The notes under the pieces were generated by a model. That model did no database searches, had not been told where the DNA came from, and was given only the letters and a program-made list of their open reading frames with translations. DNA of 64,000 nucleotides, from the NCBI GenBank assembly GCA_949825065.1, contig OX463865.1, positions 18,840,747 to 18,904,746 of the forward strand, written 5' to 3'. Made by a program: the position numbers and the translations under genes. Numbering within the stretch: position 1 is the first letter of the stretch; every line of letters begins with the position of its first letter. This document shows, piece after piece, positions 1 through 11,419 of the stretch. The stretch comes from Odontocerum albicorne (taxonomy: Eukaryota; Arthropoda; Insecta; Trichoptera; Odontoceridae).

Positions 1-545
1 TTAGTAATAGAAAAAGTTACTTTGATAAACTCTGAAGAGTGAAGCAGAATATGTAGCCATGTGAAAGACATAGAAGTCGGAATATTGGGAAAGAGAAATC
101 ATGTTTGACCATATAAGTGATTCATCATCAGACTGTGAATAATTTTATTTGTGAAATAAAATGAGACTGTTTCTTTTCTAAATTTATTTATGTATAATAA
201 ATTAAGTTCTTTCTGTATTTTTATGTTGTATTGTTAAGTTTAATAAAATTTCTATACTGTGTTTCTTAACCAATACGTTTCTAAAAAAACATTTCCATTT
301 CTTTAAAATTTTCCATTGTGTATTTGTAAATAAAATATAAGTTTCTTAGAAATAAATAAAACTTCTTGTTTCTTTCAAACTTTCTTTTTCTGTATCAATA
401 AAAAAAATGTTCCAAACTAAAAATCCCCTTCTGTATTTTTAAATTAATAATAAATAAATAAACTAAATAATCTGAATAAGTATATAATAAATAAAAAATC
501 ATGGTCACCCTTCTACACTATTCTTTCCTTACGGCGTGTGGACTT
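1..545. other. AT-rich stretch, no gene seen
   Basis: Very AT-rich with A and T runs and short TAAATAAA motifs. No coding signal or repeat family was recognised. If the cuticular gene continues leftwards from 777, this is part of its next intron. Confidence 0.5.
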
Positions 546-549
546 TAAT

Positions 550-715
550 AGATTCTTAATGTCGTGTTTATGGTCAAAAGTTTTGATACCGTTCGTTTCG
601 AAATCTGCTAAGATGATTATCCACATCAGTATTTTAGCACTTTGATGTATGGGAGTGAACTCTGGATGTGGAAAATGACTGAAAGGAGTTGCGAAAAATA
701 CATGAGATGAATACA
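550..715 (+). pseudogene. LINE-A reverse transcriptase C-terminal fragment
   Basis: One frame reads TLMYGSELWMWK around 626-670. This matches the conserved LLYGSE.W motif just after the polymerase domain of many insect LINE reverse transcriptases. Similar text recurs at 5560-5690 and 9550-9660, so this is one copy of a dispersed family that I call LINE-A. It is short and truncated at both ends, and lies in the presumed intron left of the cuticular exon. Confidence 0.55.
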
Positions 716-776
716 TACACAAACGACCTTTTTTTTCTTAAAGCGTCATTTAATACCACCAAATAAATGTGCGTAC

Positions 777-938
777 CTTTGATTCCAGTTGCTGTTGGTT
801 TTCCAATTCCTTGACAGCTTGTTCTCCCAGGGCCAGGCGAGTGCTGGAGCTGCCTGTGGCAGTCTTGCTGCTGTAGCGAACCAGGGGGTGGAAGCCCCAG
901 TCGTCTGCGGAGTACTGTACGTCCTGGGAGGAGGACTC
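777..938 (-). CDS. Cuticular protein, exon with second half of RR chitin-binding domain (partial gene)
   Basis: This 54-codon block is flanked on the minus strand by an acceptor (ctgttag) and a strong donor (AAAG/gtacgc). It starts with ESSSQDVQYSADDWGFHP. Its QYSAD..GFHP.V core is the typical end of the Rebers-Riddiford (chitin_bind_4) consensus. The C-terminal part is Gln/Glu-rich (KELENQQQLESK). Both ends are phase 0 and it joins in frame to the exon at 2945-3064, so the two restore one continuous domain. If the donor is not used, reading continues only eight codons to a stop. The last exon is probably outside the window. The product should be a secreted structural protein binding chitin in the cuticle. 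Confidence 0.85.
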
Positions 939-1035
939 CTAACAGATAAACAGGAAATATATTGCACCCTGAGGGTAATGGAAACAGCACCTAGCTTTGG
1001 AATCCGTCATGGAATCCGAAATCTTCAAATTAAAG

Positions 1036-2070
1036 GGAGCTTAAAGTTACAATGGAGAGATATAAAAAGTAGTAAAGAGCTATAATGGAAAAATAATAAA
1101 AAAGAGCATAGAACTATAATAGAGAGAGATAAAGAGGAAATTTAGAGCCACAATGGAGAAAGATAAAAAGGAGCTTATAGCTACAATGTAGAAAGATAAA
1201 AAGGAGCTTACAGCTACAATGAAGAGAAATATAAAGGAGCTTAGAGAGGAAATTTAGAGCCACAGTGGAGAAAGATAAAAATGAGTTTATAGCTACAATG
1301 GAGAAAGATAAAAAGGAGCTTATAGATACAATGGAGAAAGATAAAAAGGAGCTTATAGCTACAATGGAGAAAGTTAAAAAGGAGCTTATAGCTACAATGG
1401 AGAAAGATAAAAAGGAGCTTATATAGTAGCTACAATGGAGAAAGATAAAAAGCTTATAGCTACAATGGAGAAAGATAAAAATGAACTTAACGCTACAATG
1501 GAGAAAGATAAAAAGTAGCTTATAGCTACAATGGAGAGAGGTATAAAGGAGCTTAGAGCTTAGAAAGGGCATTTAGAGCCACAATGGAGAAAGATAAAAA
1601 GGAGCTTATAGCTACAATGAAGAAAAATAAAAAGGAACTTATAGCTACAATGGAGAAAGATAAAAAGGAGCTTATAGCTACAATGGAGAGAGATATAAAG
1701 GAGCTTAGAGCTTAGAAAGGGCATTTAAAGCCACAATGGAGAAAGATAAAAATGAGTTTATAGCTACAATGGAGAAAGATAAAAAAGAGCTTATAGCTAC
1801 AATGGAGAGAGATATAAAAGAGCTTAGAGCAACAATGGAGAGATATGTAAAAGAGCTTAGAGCTACAATGGAGAGAGATATAAAAGAGCTTAGAGCTACA
1901 ATGAAGAGATATTAAATAGAGATTAGAGCTACAATGGAGAAAGATAAAAAGGAACTTATAGCTACAATGGAGAGAGATAAAAAGGAGCTAAGATCTACAA
2001 TTCAAATAAATAAAAAGGAGCTTATAGCTATAATGAAAAGAGCTAAAAAAAATATCATTCAATAGAGGCT
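1036..2070. repeat. 33-bp tandem array
   Basis: About 30 copies of a 33-bp unit containing agctacaatggagaaagat. The unit is 11 codons and on the plus strand one frame reads ELIATMEKDKK repeatedly. The longest plus-strand runs are only about 60 codons before stops. A minus-strand frame is open for 152 codons because the unit lacks stops there. It lies inside the 2-kb intron of the cuticular gene and is treated as non-coding. Confidence 0.85.
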
Positions 2071-2097
2071 ATGTTTGTGTTCTTTTTCAATTAATGT

Positions 2098-2301
2098 GAC
2101 GACCTCCATGGCCTAGTTGGTAAGACATCAGACTTCCAACCCGGGAGTTGCGGGTTTAATTCTTGTAAAAGGATTAAAGTTTGGTTTTCACTTATGCCAT
2201 GTTGAATCACTTTCTGGTTCGTTGAAAATTTTTGCCACATGGCAATAAAATCCTCCAGGTTGCACTGTATACAACGAAAGTGTAAGACAATAAATAAAGA
2301 A
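2098..2301 (+). mobile_element. SINE-1 copy (tRNA-headed)
   Basis: The head resembles a tRNA gene with an A box (tggcctagttggtaagac) and a degenerate B box (gcgggtttaattc). The tail carries ttgccacatggcaa, a short hairpin, then ccaggttgcactgtatacaa and an AATAAATAAA end. The same arrangement recurs at 4.2, 12.9, 18.7, 36.2, 41.0 and 56.6 kb. It has no amino-acid tRNA fold good enough to call a tRNA gene. Confidence 0.75.
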
Positions 2302-2360
2302 TTTCAATGCAAAATGGCATCTCTGTTACTCTAATGTAAGATTATCACAAATCGAAAAGG

Positions 2361-2850
2361 ACCTTCTCTCCTCTCACGTCCCTATTACTCCCTCCATCTC
2401 TATTCCCCCATCTCTCTCCCTCCCTTTCCTCTTCTCTCATACACACTAAATCTCCTTCCATCTCCTTCTCTTCCTTCCCTCCCGTCTCATTCTCCTATCA
2501 CTCTCTTCATCTCTCTTCCCAGATCTCTCTCTTCCTAGCCTCATCTCTCAAATTCCCTTTATAACCCTCCATCACTGTCTCTCCATCTCTCTTCCTCCAT
2601 CTTTCTTCCCCTATCTCTCTTCTCATGTCTCTCTCCCTTCCTTCTCTCTTCTCTCTTATCCCTATCTTTGCCTTCATTTCTCTCCTTCCCTTTGCTCCTC
2701 TTTCCCATCCCATATTTATCCCTCCATCTATCTTTCTCCATCACTATCACTTCATCTCTATTCCCTCTTTTCTTTTCCCATATCTCAATCCTCCCATATA
2801 TCTTCCCCTATCTCTCTCCCTCTTCCCTATCTCTCTCTCACTGTTATAAC
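2361..2850. repeat. CT-rich low-complexity tract
   Basis: About 490 bp of pyrimidine-rich sequence built from ctccatctct and cttccc variants. The open frames here are artefacts of this composition. It lies about 100 bp from the donor of the cuticular exon, on the intron side. Confidence 0.85.
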
Positions 2851-2944
2851 AGGTTCGCTTGAGCTATATGCCAGCACACATCAGTGGTATCCGCATACTA
2901 CGGAATCTAGGTCCAAGAGTGCAGTTCCAGATCGAGACTCAAAC

Positions 2945-3064
2945 CTTTGGATCCTGTACGTAGTAGTGCCCCCGGGTGTGCTCTCCCTTGCGCTCCTCAG
3001 CGTGCCCCTGCTCGCCACCAGAGTGGTCCGACACCGTGTAGCCAAAGTCGTAGTTGGGAGGGTT
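2945..3064 (-). CDS. Cuticular protein, exon with first half of RR chitin-binding domain
   Basis: A 40-codon minus-strand exon with acceptor ttttccag and donor CCAAAG/gtttgag. It contains NYDFGYTVSDHSGGEQGHAE and ends GHYYVQDPK. The spacing Y-x-F-x-Y-x-V-x-D, then G...H.E.R.G....G.YY..DP, is the front half of the Rebers-Riddiford consensus. Both ends are phase 0. It joins the signal-peptide exon at 16409-16507 upstream and the exon at 777-938 downstream. It is GC-rich compared with the AT-rich surroundings, as expected for a selected exon. Confidence 0.88.
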
Positions 3065-3157
3065 CTGGAAAAGAGTACCGCATCATCAGGAGTATACAAG
3101 AACACTGCACATTAAATATTGATAACAAAACTAGAAATTAGATAGATGGCCCATATA

Positions 3158-3715
3158 AAGGGTCTTTCAAATTGAGCGTTTTTTTTAATTCTTGGATAAA
3201 ACACAGATAGCGTCGCGAACTTGCCTGGGTCTTGTGACATTTGAGAAGTGTAATGTATGACATTTATAAAAATGGATTGGTATATAATACAACAACGCGT
3301 TCAAATCGTTGAATTATTTTATGTATTGTAATCTCCGGAAACGGTGATGTTAATTGCCCACCAAGATCATGTGATCTGACACCGTTGGACTATTTTCTCT
3401 GGGGTTACGTGAAAAACGAGGTCTATAAGAATGACCCTCGATCAATTCCTGAGCTGAAGGACGAAATTACTCGCGTTATTGGTGTGTTAGAACCGCAATT
3501 ATGCTAAAACGTCATCGAATTTTTTTACAAAAGAGTGGACATCTGTGGAGGTGCAAGAGGTGGATATGTGGCGAATATTTTTTTTTGTGTTTAAATGTCA
3601 TACATTATACTTCAATGACCAATAAAAAGTTTTTTGAAATCAAAGCAAATTGGGTGTTTTATTCAAGAATTAAAAAAATTATAATAAAAAAAACCGCTCA
3701 ATTTGAAAGACTCGT
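3158..3715 (+). mobile_element. DD41D mariner-type deletion derivative
   Basis: Inverted ends AAGGGTCTTTCAAATTGAGC (left) and a close match on the right sit between TA dinucleotides. Only the 3' part of the transposase remains, with CPPRSCDLTPLDYFLWGY, the segment holding the third catalytic Asp. The first two catalytic Asp are deleted, so it cannot encode an active enzyme. Copies at 54109 and 54760 share the same internal junction near gaattattttatgtattgta. Confidence 0.8.
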
Positions 3716-3719
3716 TATA

Positions 3720-4220
3720 TCCTGAAGGTCTAAACGTTTCAAGTCTAAACAAATTAGAGCGTCTCAAAACCAAGCTGGCATCCCTCAAGTATGGTCAGAC
3801 AATTTAACAGTAAAAATTGATATATCTACCCTCAGAGTTGTTGTTAACTAGTACCGAGAGAAGAAGTGTTGTTTCGTTAAAATCAAGCTGTCAAAAATTC
3901 AACGTCGCGCTGTTAATAGTAATATAACACGCTTTTGTTGTGATTGTGCCATAGTTAAGTAACAAGACTCACCAGTCTAATATGTAAAAACTACTCTCCT
4001 AACAAACTGGGATCATTCCGCTTGAAGAGAGCCTCGGGATAAGAGGTAGAAACAAGTGTAGTGGGGATTAACGTAATTAGTGCAATGACAAAGTAATTTA
4101 TTGTTAAATGTTTTGATATAGTTAATGCTTTGAAGATGCTTGCACAAAGGGGCATTTGTGGAGTATCATCAGAAAGACATCAGAAGACATCAGAAATTAA
4201 TGCATGTATGCTTTAAGTAA
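3720..4220. other. Unassigned intronic stretch with a dispersed repeat
   Basis: No gene seen. Positions about 4000-4095 carry a dispersed sequence (atcattccgcttgaagagag ... caaagtaatttatt). It recurs at 7735-7830 and, inverted, in the MITE at 10818-10928. Confidence 0.5.
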
Positions 4221-4221
4221 G

Positions 4222-4435
4222 ACGACCTCCGTGGTCTAGTTGGTAAGACGTCAGTCTGAGACCCGGAGGTTGTGGGTTCAAATCCCAATGGATCTAAATT
4301 ACTTTAAAAAGGATTTCAGTCTGGTTATGACTTTAGACCTCTTAGATATATTTTTGGTTGGTTGGGAGATATTGTCACGTGGCGATAAACCCACCAGGTT
4401 ATAATGTATAAAACTAAAGTGTAATACAATAGAAT
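4222..4435 (+). mobile_element. SINE-1 copy
   Basis: Full-length copy. The head is gacctccgtggtctagttgg with a good B box (gggttcaaatccc). The tail has the hairpin (attgtcacgtggcgat), ccaccaggttataatgtat and an AT-rich end. It sits immediately before the LINE-derived array at 4497. Confidence 0.8.
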
Positions 4436-4496
4436 ACGTAAGATGATGTATGTAAGACATGTGGGGATAATAAATGATGAAAGAATGATTAAGCAA

Positions 4497-5330
4497 GTAT
4501 AAAAGTCAGAATAATCAGGATAAAATTAATGTTTTAAATAAGATAAAGAAAGGACGTTTAAGAGGCATGGAAATGTAGAGTGAATTAATGATGAAAGATT
4601 GATTAAGCAAGCATAAAAGTCAGAATAATTATGATGAAATGAATGCTTTAAATAAGATGAAGTAAGGACTTTTAAGATGGCATGGAAATGTAGAGAGAAT
4701 GAAAGATTGATTAAACAAGTATACAAGTCAGAATAATCATGATGAAATGAATGTTTTAAGTAAGATAAAGAAATGAGCTTTAAGATGGCGTAGAAATGTA
4801 GAGAGAATGAATGATGAAAGATTGATTAAGCAAGTATACACTTCAGAATAATCATGATGAAATGAATGTTTTAAATAAGATAAAGTAAGGCCATTTAAGA
4901 TGGCATGGAAATGTAAAGAGAATGAATGATGAAAAATTGATTACGCAAGTATAAACGTCAGAATAATCATGATGAAATCAATGTTTTAAGTACAATAAAG
5001 AAAAGAGCTTTAAGGTGGCATGGAAATGTATAGAGAATGAATGATGGAAGATTGATTAAGCAAGTATACACATCAGAATAATCATGATGAAATTAATGTT
5101 TTAAGTAAGATAAAGAAAGGAGCTTTAAGATGGCGTGGAAATGTAGAGAGAATGAAAGATGAAAGATTGATTAAGCAAGTATACACGTCAGAATAATCAT
5201 GATGAAATGAATGTTTTAAGTAATTTAAAGAAAGGAGATTCAAAATGGCATGGAAATGTAGATAGAATGAATGATGAAATAATGTCTGAGCGAGTATACA
5301 AGTCAGAGGTGTAAGGTGTGCGTGGAAAAT
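4497..5330 (+). repeat. About 110-bp tandem array made of LINE reverse transcriptase sequence
   Basis: Seven or eight copies of a roughly 110-bp unit containing atgatgaaatgaatgtttta and gatggcatggaaatgtagag. One frame of the unit reads VLSKIKKGALRWRGNVERMK then DERLIKQVYTSE. This is the recognisable C-terminal segment of LINE-A-like reverse transcriptases; 18380-18730 on the minus strand carries VLSKMKKSTLRWFGHVERMN. The array therefore arose by local duplication within a LINE. Copies have drifted and carry stops. Confidence 0.8.
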
Positions 5331-5690
5331 ATGGACAGACAGAATTGTTGCAGGACTACATTGACCAGATTTCGAAAGAAGGTAAAGTGAGAAGTTTGAA
5401 TAATATAAGATTGTGCATGACGAGATGTATGAATGTGAACGTAGCGAAATATGTGTGTTTGGATAGAAAAGTTTGAAGATATGTTCTTTCTGCCTAGACC
5501 ACAAGGGACACGACGTGATGATATGTCCGTATATAAGTTAATCTCTAAAAGAGATATACTTGAACCTGACAGTATCTGACGTTCATAATAACACTTTAGT
5601 ACCAACTTTGATGTACGGAAATAAAACGTGAATTTGAAAATATGTGTATGCATGTATTTTAATAAGGAGTTCCACACAGTTGAAGTCGAA
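5331..5690 (+). pseudogene. LINE-A 3' remnant following the array
   Basis: Non-repeated continuation of the LINE-A C-terminus and 3' UTR. It includes ctgcctagaccacaagggac and gtgatgatatgtccgtatat, which resemble the ctaccctgacagggaagtgc ... tgatggtatgt text at 9950 and 50490. A second piece (accaactttgatgtacggaa) follows at about 5560-5690. Confidence 0.55.
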
Positions 5691-5699
5691 ACCTTAACC

Positions 5700-6029
5700 T
5701 GATTTTAATGTCATCGTTATATATTGTTTTTTTTTTTATTATTGATGAATATTTTTTATCTTTTGTAATAAATAAAAATTATATTTTTTAATATTATAAG
5801 TGCCATTATAAATGTCCCGTAACACTGATCACCCTCGAGACTACCAACTTAACTCGCAGTTGAGAGTATTAGCTCATTAGGCCGTGAAATTGGCCGAGTA
5901 ATTTGAGCATCTTCCTGCGCACTTTGCCGTGAACTTGAGTGACTTTTTTTCTAATTTAGTATTGGATGGACTCCAAGTAGAGTCCAAGTTTTGTTAAAAT
6001 ATTTTTTTTTTTTTTGACATCAACGGTAA
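5700..6029. other. AT-rich stretch, nothing recognised
   Basis: Poly-T runs and AT-rich sequence with no open frame of interest and no recognised repeat family. Confidence 0.4.
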
Positions 6030-7660
6030 AAAAATATTTAAAAAAATGTAGTTAAAAATTGCTATATGTAGATAAATATTAAGACTTATGTAATGACATT
6101 TACAAAATATTAAAAAAAATGTCGTTTACGCTTCATTTACAATATTTACCAAATAATCTCAAACATTTAAAACCCGATTAAAATCAAAACAACTTTTTTT
6201 ACTTGTTCGACTTGTTCTTGAGGGTTTCTGGTTTAATGTGAAGGGTTTATTAAAATTGCTAGGTAAATATTAAGACTTTTGTAATGACTTTGTGCTTCAT
6301 TTATACAACAATATTTACCAAATTATCTTGAACATTCAAAACCCGATCAAAATGAAAACAACTTTTCTTGAGGATTTCTGATTATTGTGAAGGGTTTACT
6401 AAAATTGCTATATCTAGGTAAATATAAAGAATTTTGTAATGACATTTTAAAAATATAAAAAAACATTGATTGTCCTTAATTTATAATATTTACCAAATTA
6501 TTTTAAACATTTAAAACCTGATTAAAATCAAAACAACTTTTTCTTGAGGATTTCTGGTTATTGTGAAGGGTTTACTAAAATTGCTGTACCTAGATAAATA
6601 TTAAGACTTATGTAATGACATTTACAAAATATTAAAAAAAAATGTCATTTGTGCTTCATTTACAATATTTACCAAATAATCTCAAACATTTAAAACCCGA
6701 TAAAAATCAAAACAACTTTTTCTTGACTTGTTCTTGAGGATTTCGGGTTATTGTGAAGGGTTTACTAAAATTGCTATATCTAGATAAATATTAAGACTTT
6801 TGTAATGACTGTGTGCTTCATTTATAATATTTACCAAATTATCTTGAACAATCAAAATGAAAACAACTTTTCTTGAGGATATCTGATTATTGTGAAGGGT
6901 TTACTAAAATTGCTATATCTAGATAAATATTAAGAATGTTGTTATGACATTTTAAAAATATAAAAAAACATTGATTGTCCTTAATTTATAATATTTACCA
7001 AATTATCTTAAACATTTAAAACCCGATTAAAATCAAAACAACTTTTTCTTGACTTGTTCTTGAGGATTTTGGATTATTGGGAAGGGTTTACTAAAATTGC
7101 TTTATCTAAATAAATATTAAGACTAATGTAATGACATTTACAAAATATTTAAAAAAATGTCATTTGTGCTTCATTTACAATATTTACCAAATAATCTCAA
7201 ACATTTTAAACCCGATTAAAACCAAAACAACTTTTTTCTTGACTTCTTCGACTTGTTCTTGAGGATTTCTGGTTAAATGTGAAGGGTTTATTAAAATTGC
7301 TACATATATCTAGATAAATATTAAGACTTTTGTAACATTTTAAAAATGTATATTTTTTAATTATTGTGCTCATTTGTAATATTTGCCGAATAATCTTACA
7401 GATTTAAAACACGATCAAAATCAAAACAACTTTTCTTGACTTGTTCGACTTGTTCTTGAGGATTTCTGATTATTGTGAAGGGTTTACTAAAATTCCTATA
7501 TCTAGATAAATATTAAGAATTTTGTAATGACATTTAAAAAAATAAATAAAAAAATGATTCACCTTAATTTATAATATTTACCAAATTATCTTAAACATTT
7601 AAAACCCGATCAAAATCAAAACAACTTTTCTTGACTTGTTCTTGAGGATTTCTGATGTTT
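6030..7660. repeat. Degenerate tandem array, period about 150-200 bp
   Basis: About nine diverged units each contain ttcttgaggatttctg, gtgaagggtttactaaaatt, gataaatattaagacttttg and aaacccgattaaaatcaaaa. Spacing varies between about 150 and 200 bp because of indels. A single outlying unit is present at 53950-54040. It is AT-rich and has no coding potential. Confidence 0.85.
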
Positions 7661-8264
7661 CAAACTTCTTAAATATTTTTTTAATTGGGCCACCACACAC
7701 ATATTTCCGATATCTGACCTAAACACTTCTCGTAACAAACCGGAATCATTCCGTCTAAAGAGAGCCTCAGGATAGGATATAGAAACACGTGTAGCAAGGA
7801 TTAATGTAATAACAAAGTAATTTATTATTCAGCTAGAAAATAATCATAAACATCAGTCAATAAAACGTAATGTTATGTTATTAAAAAAAAAAAATTTAAA
7901 AAAAGCGTGAACGTTTTTATGGGCCACACAATCATATAACTTAGCATTATACTCTCGGTTAGTTAACTCTATAATGAAACATTAAACTACTCGGAGTAAT
8001 GGAGATGTGAAAAAAAAGTAACCTTTTTTTTATTTTACGATTAGCATTATGTATTGTGAAAATTACCTTTTTTATGGCGTAATTGAAGAAAGTGCATTTA
8101 TAACGTTTTCATATAATGTTAATTTTATTTCTTGCTTCATCTTCGTGAAATTGAACATAATAGGCTTTAGTTTAGACAGAACAGTCTCTATAGCATTGTA
8201 TACCCTGGGCAAAGCTGTACTGGAGGTCCTATTGGCCATTCCCACCCAAGTGCCATGAAGCCGA
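7661..8264. other. Unassigned stretch with dispersed repeat piece
   Basis: Contains the dispersed motif caaagtaatttattattc at about 7735-7830. Otherwise AT-rich. The small open frames at 8049-8314 overlap on both strands and resemble nothing I know. Confidence 0.4.
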
Positions 8265-9110
8265 AAATGAAACAATACATACTGTAACCGTAAAGTGGAA
8301 ATGAACCGAAACATATAAGCAGAAGCTTTATTCTAATTTTGAAATACATTATGCTGTTGCCTCATGCCGTGAAGCCGAAAATGAAACAAAACATATAAGC
8401 AGAAGCATTATTCTAATTTTGAAATACATTATGCTGTTGCCTCATGCCGTGAAGCCGAAAATGAAACAAAACATACTGTAACCGTGAAGTGAAAATGAAA
8501 CAAAACATATAAGCAGAAGCATTATTCTAAATTAAAATACATTATGCTGTTGCCTAGTCCCGTGAAGTTGAAATGAAATTAAACATACTGTAACTGTGAA
8601 GTGAAAATGAACCAAAACATATAAGCAGAAGCATTATTTTAATTTTGCAATACATTATGCTGTTGCCTAATGCCGTGAAGCCGAAAATGAAATTAAACAT
8701 ACTGTAACTGTGAAGTGAAAATGAACCAAAACATATAAGTAGAAGCATTATTTTAGTGTTGAAATACATTATGCTGTTGCCTTATGCCGTGAAGCCGAAA
8801 ATGAAACCAAACATACTATAACCGTAAAGTGGAAATGACCTAAAACATACAAGCAGAAGCATTATTCTAATTTTGAAATACATTATGCTGTTGCATAATG
8901 CCGTGAATCCGAAAATTAAATTAAACATACTGTAACCGTGAGGTGGAAATGAAACAAAACATATAAACAGAAGCATTATTCTAAATTGAAATACATTATG
9001 CTGTTGCCTAATGCCGTGAGGCCGAAAATGAAATTAAACATACTGTAACTGTGAAGTGAAGATGAAACAAAACATATAAGCAGAAGCATTGTTCTAATTT
9101 TGAACTACAA
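8265..9110. repeat. About 113-bp tandem array
   Basis: Seven to eight copies with period about 112-115 bp (first copy about 80 bp). Key words are gccgtgaagccgaaaatgaa, acatactgtaaccgtgaagt and aacatataagcagaagcatt. The open frames on the minus strand are by-products of the repeat. Confidence 0.9.
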
Positions 9111-9549
9111 TATATTATTATAACGTCAAAGTAAAAACTCGGCAGGAATCTCTAGATACCGTATGCGGCTGTTGCACTATTAAAATAACTTATTTTCCCC
9201 AGATTTACTAAATAAATGAAAATGGATTTTTTATGGTTCAAATTGTCCTTTACAATTAACGCTTTTTAACAAAGTGGTCGAGTGCCTAATAGTGAAACCG
9301 GTTGACATTTTTATTGGAGATTTGAATTTTTTTTTCTTGTTGGGTGGTTGAGTTTTGCTTTAAAAGAGTTATGTTTTAAAAGGGCCGCCTGTGTCTCCGC
9401 ACTGAATAGTGTTATTGTTAAATCAAGAATAAGTTATCCTGTGCGATGGGAATTTTCGACATTATCTCTTCGTAATGGGAGAAAAGTACGAACCTACGGC
9501 CTAACGGCGTATAGCGTTAGGAAACAAAGTTGATGGAGCAGTAAAACAT

Positions 9550-10200
9550 ATATTCTCGAACCGGACAGCATCAAAATATGCTAAAATGACAGTCTACAAT
9601 AGTTTTTTGTGCCAATTTTGATTTATTGGAGTGTAATGTGGACGTGGAAAAATAATGAAAATAGCCTATTCAATGTTGTAGAGATGCGTGCGTTGAGAAG
9701 TATAAATGGAGTGACAATGTATGACAGAATACGGAATTATATGAATAAGGGCACGTTGATTGGTTTTGTCATGTAGAACGAATGAATGAATAAAGACTAA
9801 GAAAATAGATATACAGTGCAGATATGAGTGAAAGGCGTGTAAGAGGAAGACAAAGGAAAGTATGGTTGGAAAACTGTATGTGAAGGTGTATGGGTGTAGA
9901 AGAGGCTTAGAATGTGTGTTGAGTTAGGAAAGTCTGGCGTACTATCTTCTTTGCCTATCCCGACAGAGAAATGGCGTGATGGTATATATGTTTATATGTT
10001 TAATAATACATGCATATTATCACGGAGTGCAGATGGGAGTGGAAGACGTATGCGAGGAAAACCAAGGAAAGTATAGTAGAAAATACAGAAGAAGGAAAAG
10101 TAGAAATTGAGAGAAATCGTAGAGGTTGTATGAGAAGATTTATGGATGTGGAAGAGGCTTAGAATATGTGTCGAGTTAATTAAGTATGTCGCTCTGTTCT
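9550..10200 (+). pseudogene. LINE-A reverse transcriptase C-terminus and 3' UTR, two pieces
   Basis: Positions 9630-9850 read, with frameshifts and stops, VVEMRALRSINGVTMYDRIR and ...WFCHVERMNE..., the end of the reverse transcriptase. The 3' UTR follows (cctatcccgacagagaaatg, gcgtgatggtatatatg) to about 10000. A second partial copy (gtgcagatgggagtggaaga ... agaagaggcttagaatatgt) runs 10030-10200. Both are dead. Confidence 0.7.
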
Positions 10201-10810
10201 CTCGCCTACCCTGACAGAACCGGCGATCTTCCGCACGGAAGTCAAGTGCGTTACCACTCGGCCATGCTCCTTATGTCTTCGTTACCAAGCGACCATGCTC
10301 CTTATATCTTCGTTACCAAGCGACCGTGCTCCTTATATCTTCATAATCAAAGCAATCACCATTATTCACCGCCAATTAGTGAGAAAAAAGCCAATCAAAA
10401 TTACTATTTGTATCCGAAATGGTGAAAATAGAGTGGCAAAAAACGCCCATAATTGACACTGAGAGAGCACGCAAGTTCATGGGAATTGTGAAAGGCTTTC
10501 GGGGTATTTTGTTAGCCTTTATGTCGGTTTACTATGGCATGCTAATGCCAATGTTCTTTGTTTTGGTTGAATATCTTCTTGATTATCTTGGCTCAGTTCA
10601 AATCCACTTGTGAATGCGGCAAAAAGAGATTTATTGTAGAGAGACGTTGACCTTTACTGCCTAAAAAATGTTCAAGTACTAATGTCATTGTGAATAATTG
10701 TTTCAGCGTGTGAATTCATTCGTTGGGTTTCTAAAAAAATAATTAATTACACATTTCATTAATTTATCAAAGTTTTCGGCTTTTACTTTGTGTAACTCCA
10801 TGTTATAATA
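10201..10810. other. Unassigned stretch with a tRNA-like SINE-2 trace
   Basis: Positions about 10205-10265 look like the reverse of the SINE-2 head (cttccgcacggaagtcaagt). The rest, including short open frames at 10419-10613, is not recognised. Confidence 0.35.
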
Positions 10811-10817
10811 TTCAACA

Positions 10818-10928
10818 ATAAATTACTTTGTTATTCCACTGATTATATTAATCCCCGCTACTCGTGTTTCTACCTCACGTCCCGAGGCTCTCTTTAGATA
10901 TATTAGGAGAAATAACAAAGTAATTTAT
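10818..10928. mobile_element. Small MITE with perfect 18-bp inverted ends
   Basis: Begins ATAAATTACTTTGTTATT and ends with its exact reverse complement, 111 bp in all. The interior (cccgaggctctctttag) matches the dispersed repeats at 4000-4095 and 7735-7830 in the other orientation. No flanking duplication is obvious. The superfamily is unknown. Confidence 0.65.
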
Positions 10929-11044
10929 GAAGTGATTTCTTTAGTTAGCTGAAACGTAACCAAATCTTGATTTAAAGGGTCCAACAAGACATAAACACTT
11001 CCCTACTTTGTTGGATCCTGAACAAAAAGAACCTCATTTGCCAT

Positions 11045-11375
11045 CATGATCAAGATACCTAGGAATTATATTTGATGAAAAACTTTCATTTATAGAACAT
11101 GTGAACAAAATCACTCGGGAGAGTTAAAAAATCTTGGGATTTGTACTAAGAACTGCCCAACATTTCTCGGATTTACGAACATTAAAACTGCTGTACTGCT
11201 CTTTGGTGCAGAGCCGCCTTGACTACAACTCATTAATATGGTATCCTCATTACGCCGCCCATGCACAAACTTTAGAACACGTACAAAACAAATTTCTAAG
11301 ATTCATAAATTTTAAACTAGGAATACCGCATTTAAACAAAGAAATTATCCCAACTTATTAAATATAATGAAACTC
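11045..11375 (+). pseudogene. Non-LTR retrotransposon reverse transcriptase C-terminal fragment
   Basis: The frame reads SRYLGIIFDEKLSFIEHVNK, a stop, then GFVLRTAQHFSDLRTLKLLY and SRLDYNSLIWYPHYAAHAQT. These are the post-catalytic segments (YLG...DEKLSF..H and LDY.S..W.P) of jockey/CR1/R1-type reverse transcriptases. It is 5' truncated. The 36-bp array starts 45 bp downstream. Confidence 0.8.
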
Positions 11376-11419
11376 TTGAAGCTGTGTGATAGAAGACAGA
11401 CATAAACTGTGTGACAAAA

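Noticed and set aside
2507..2862. Charged ORFs in the CT-rich tract
   Set aside because: Low-complexity pyrimidine tract; both strands open, no domain.
4222..4300. Functional tRNA gene
   Set aside because: A and B boxes are present but the acceptor and anticodon arms do not pair well, and the unit continues into a conserved SINE tail repeated elsewhere.
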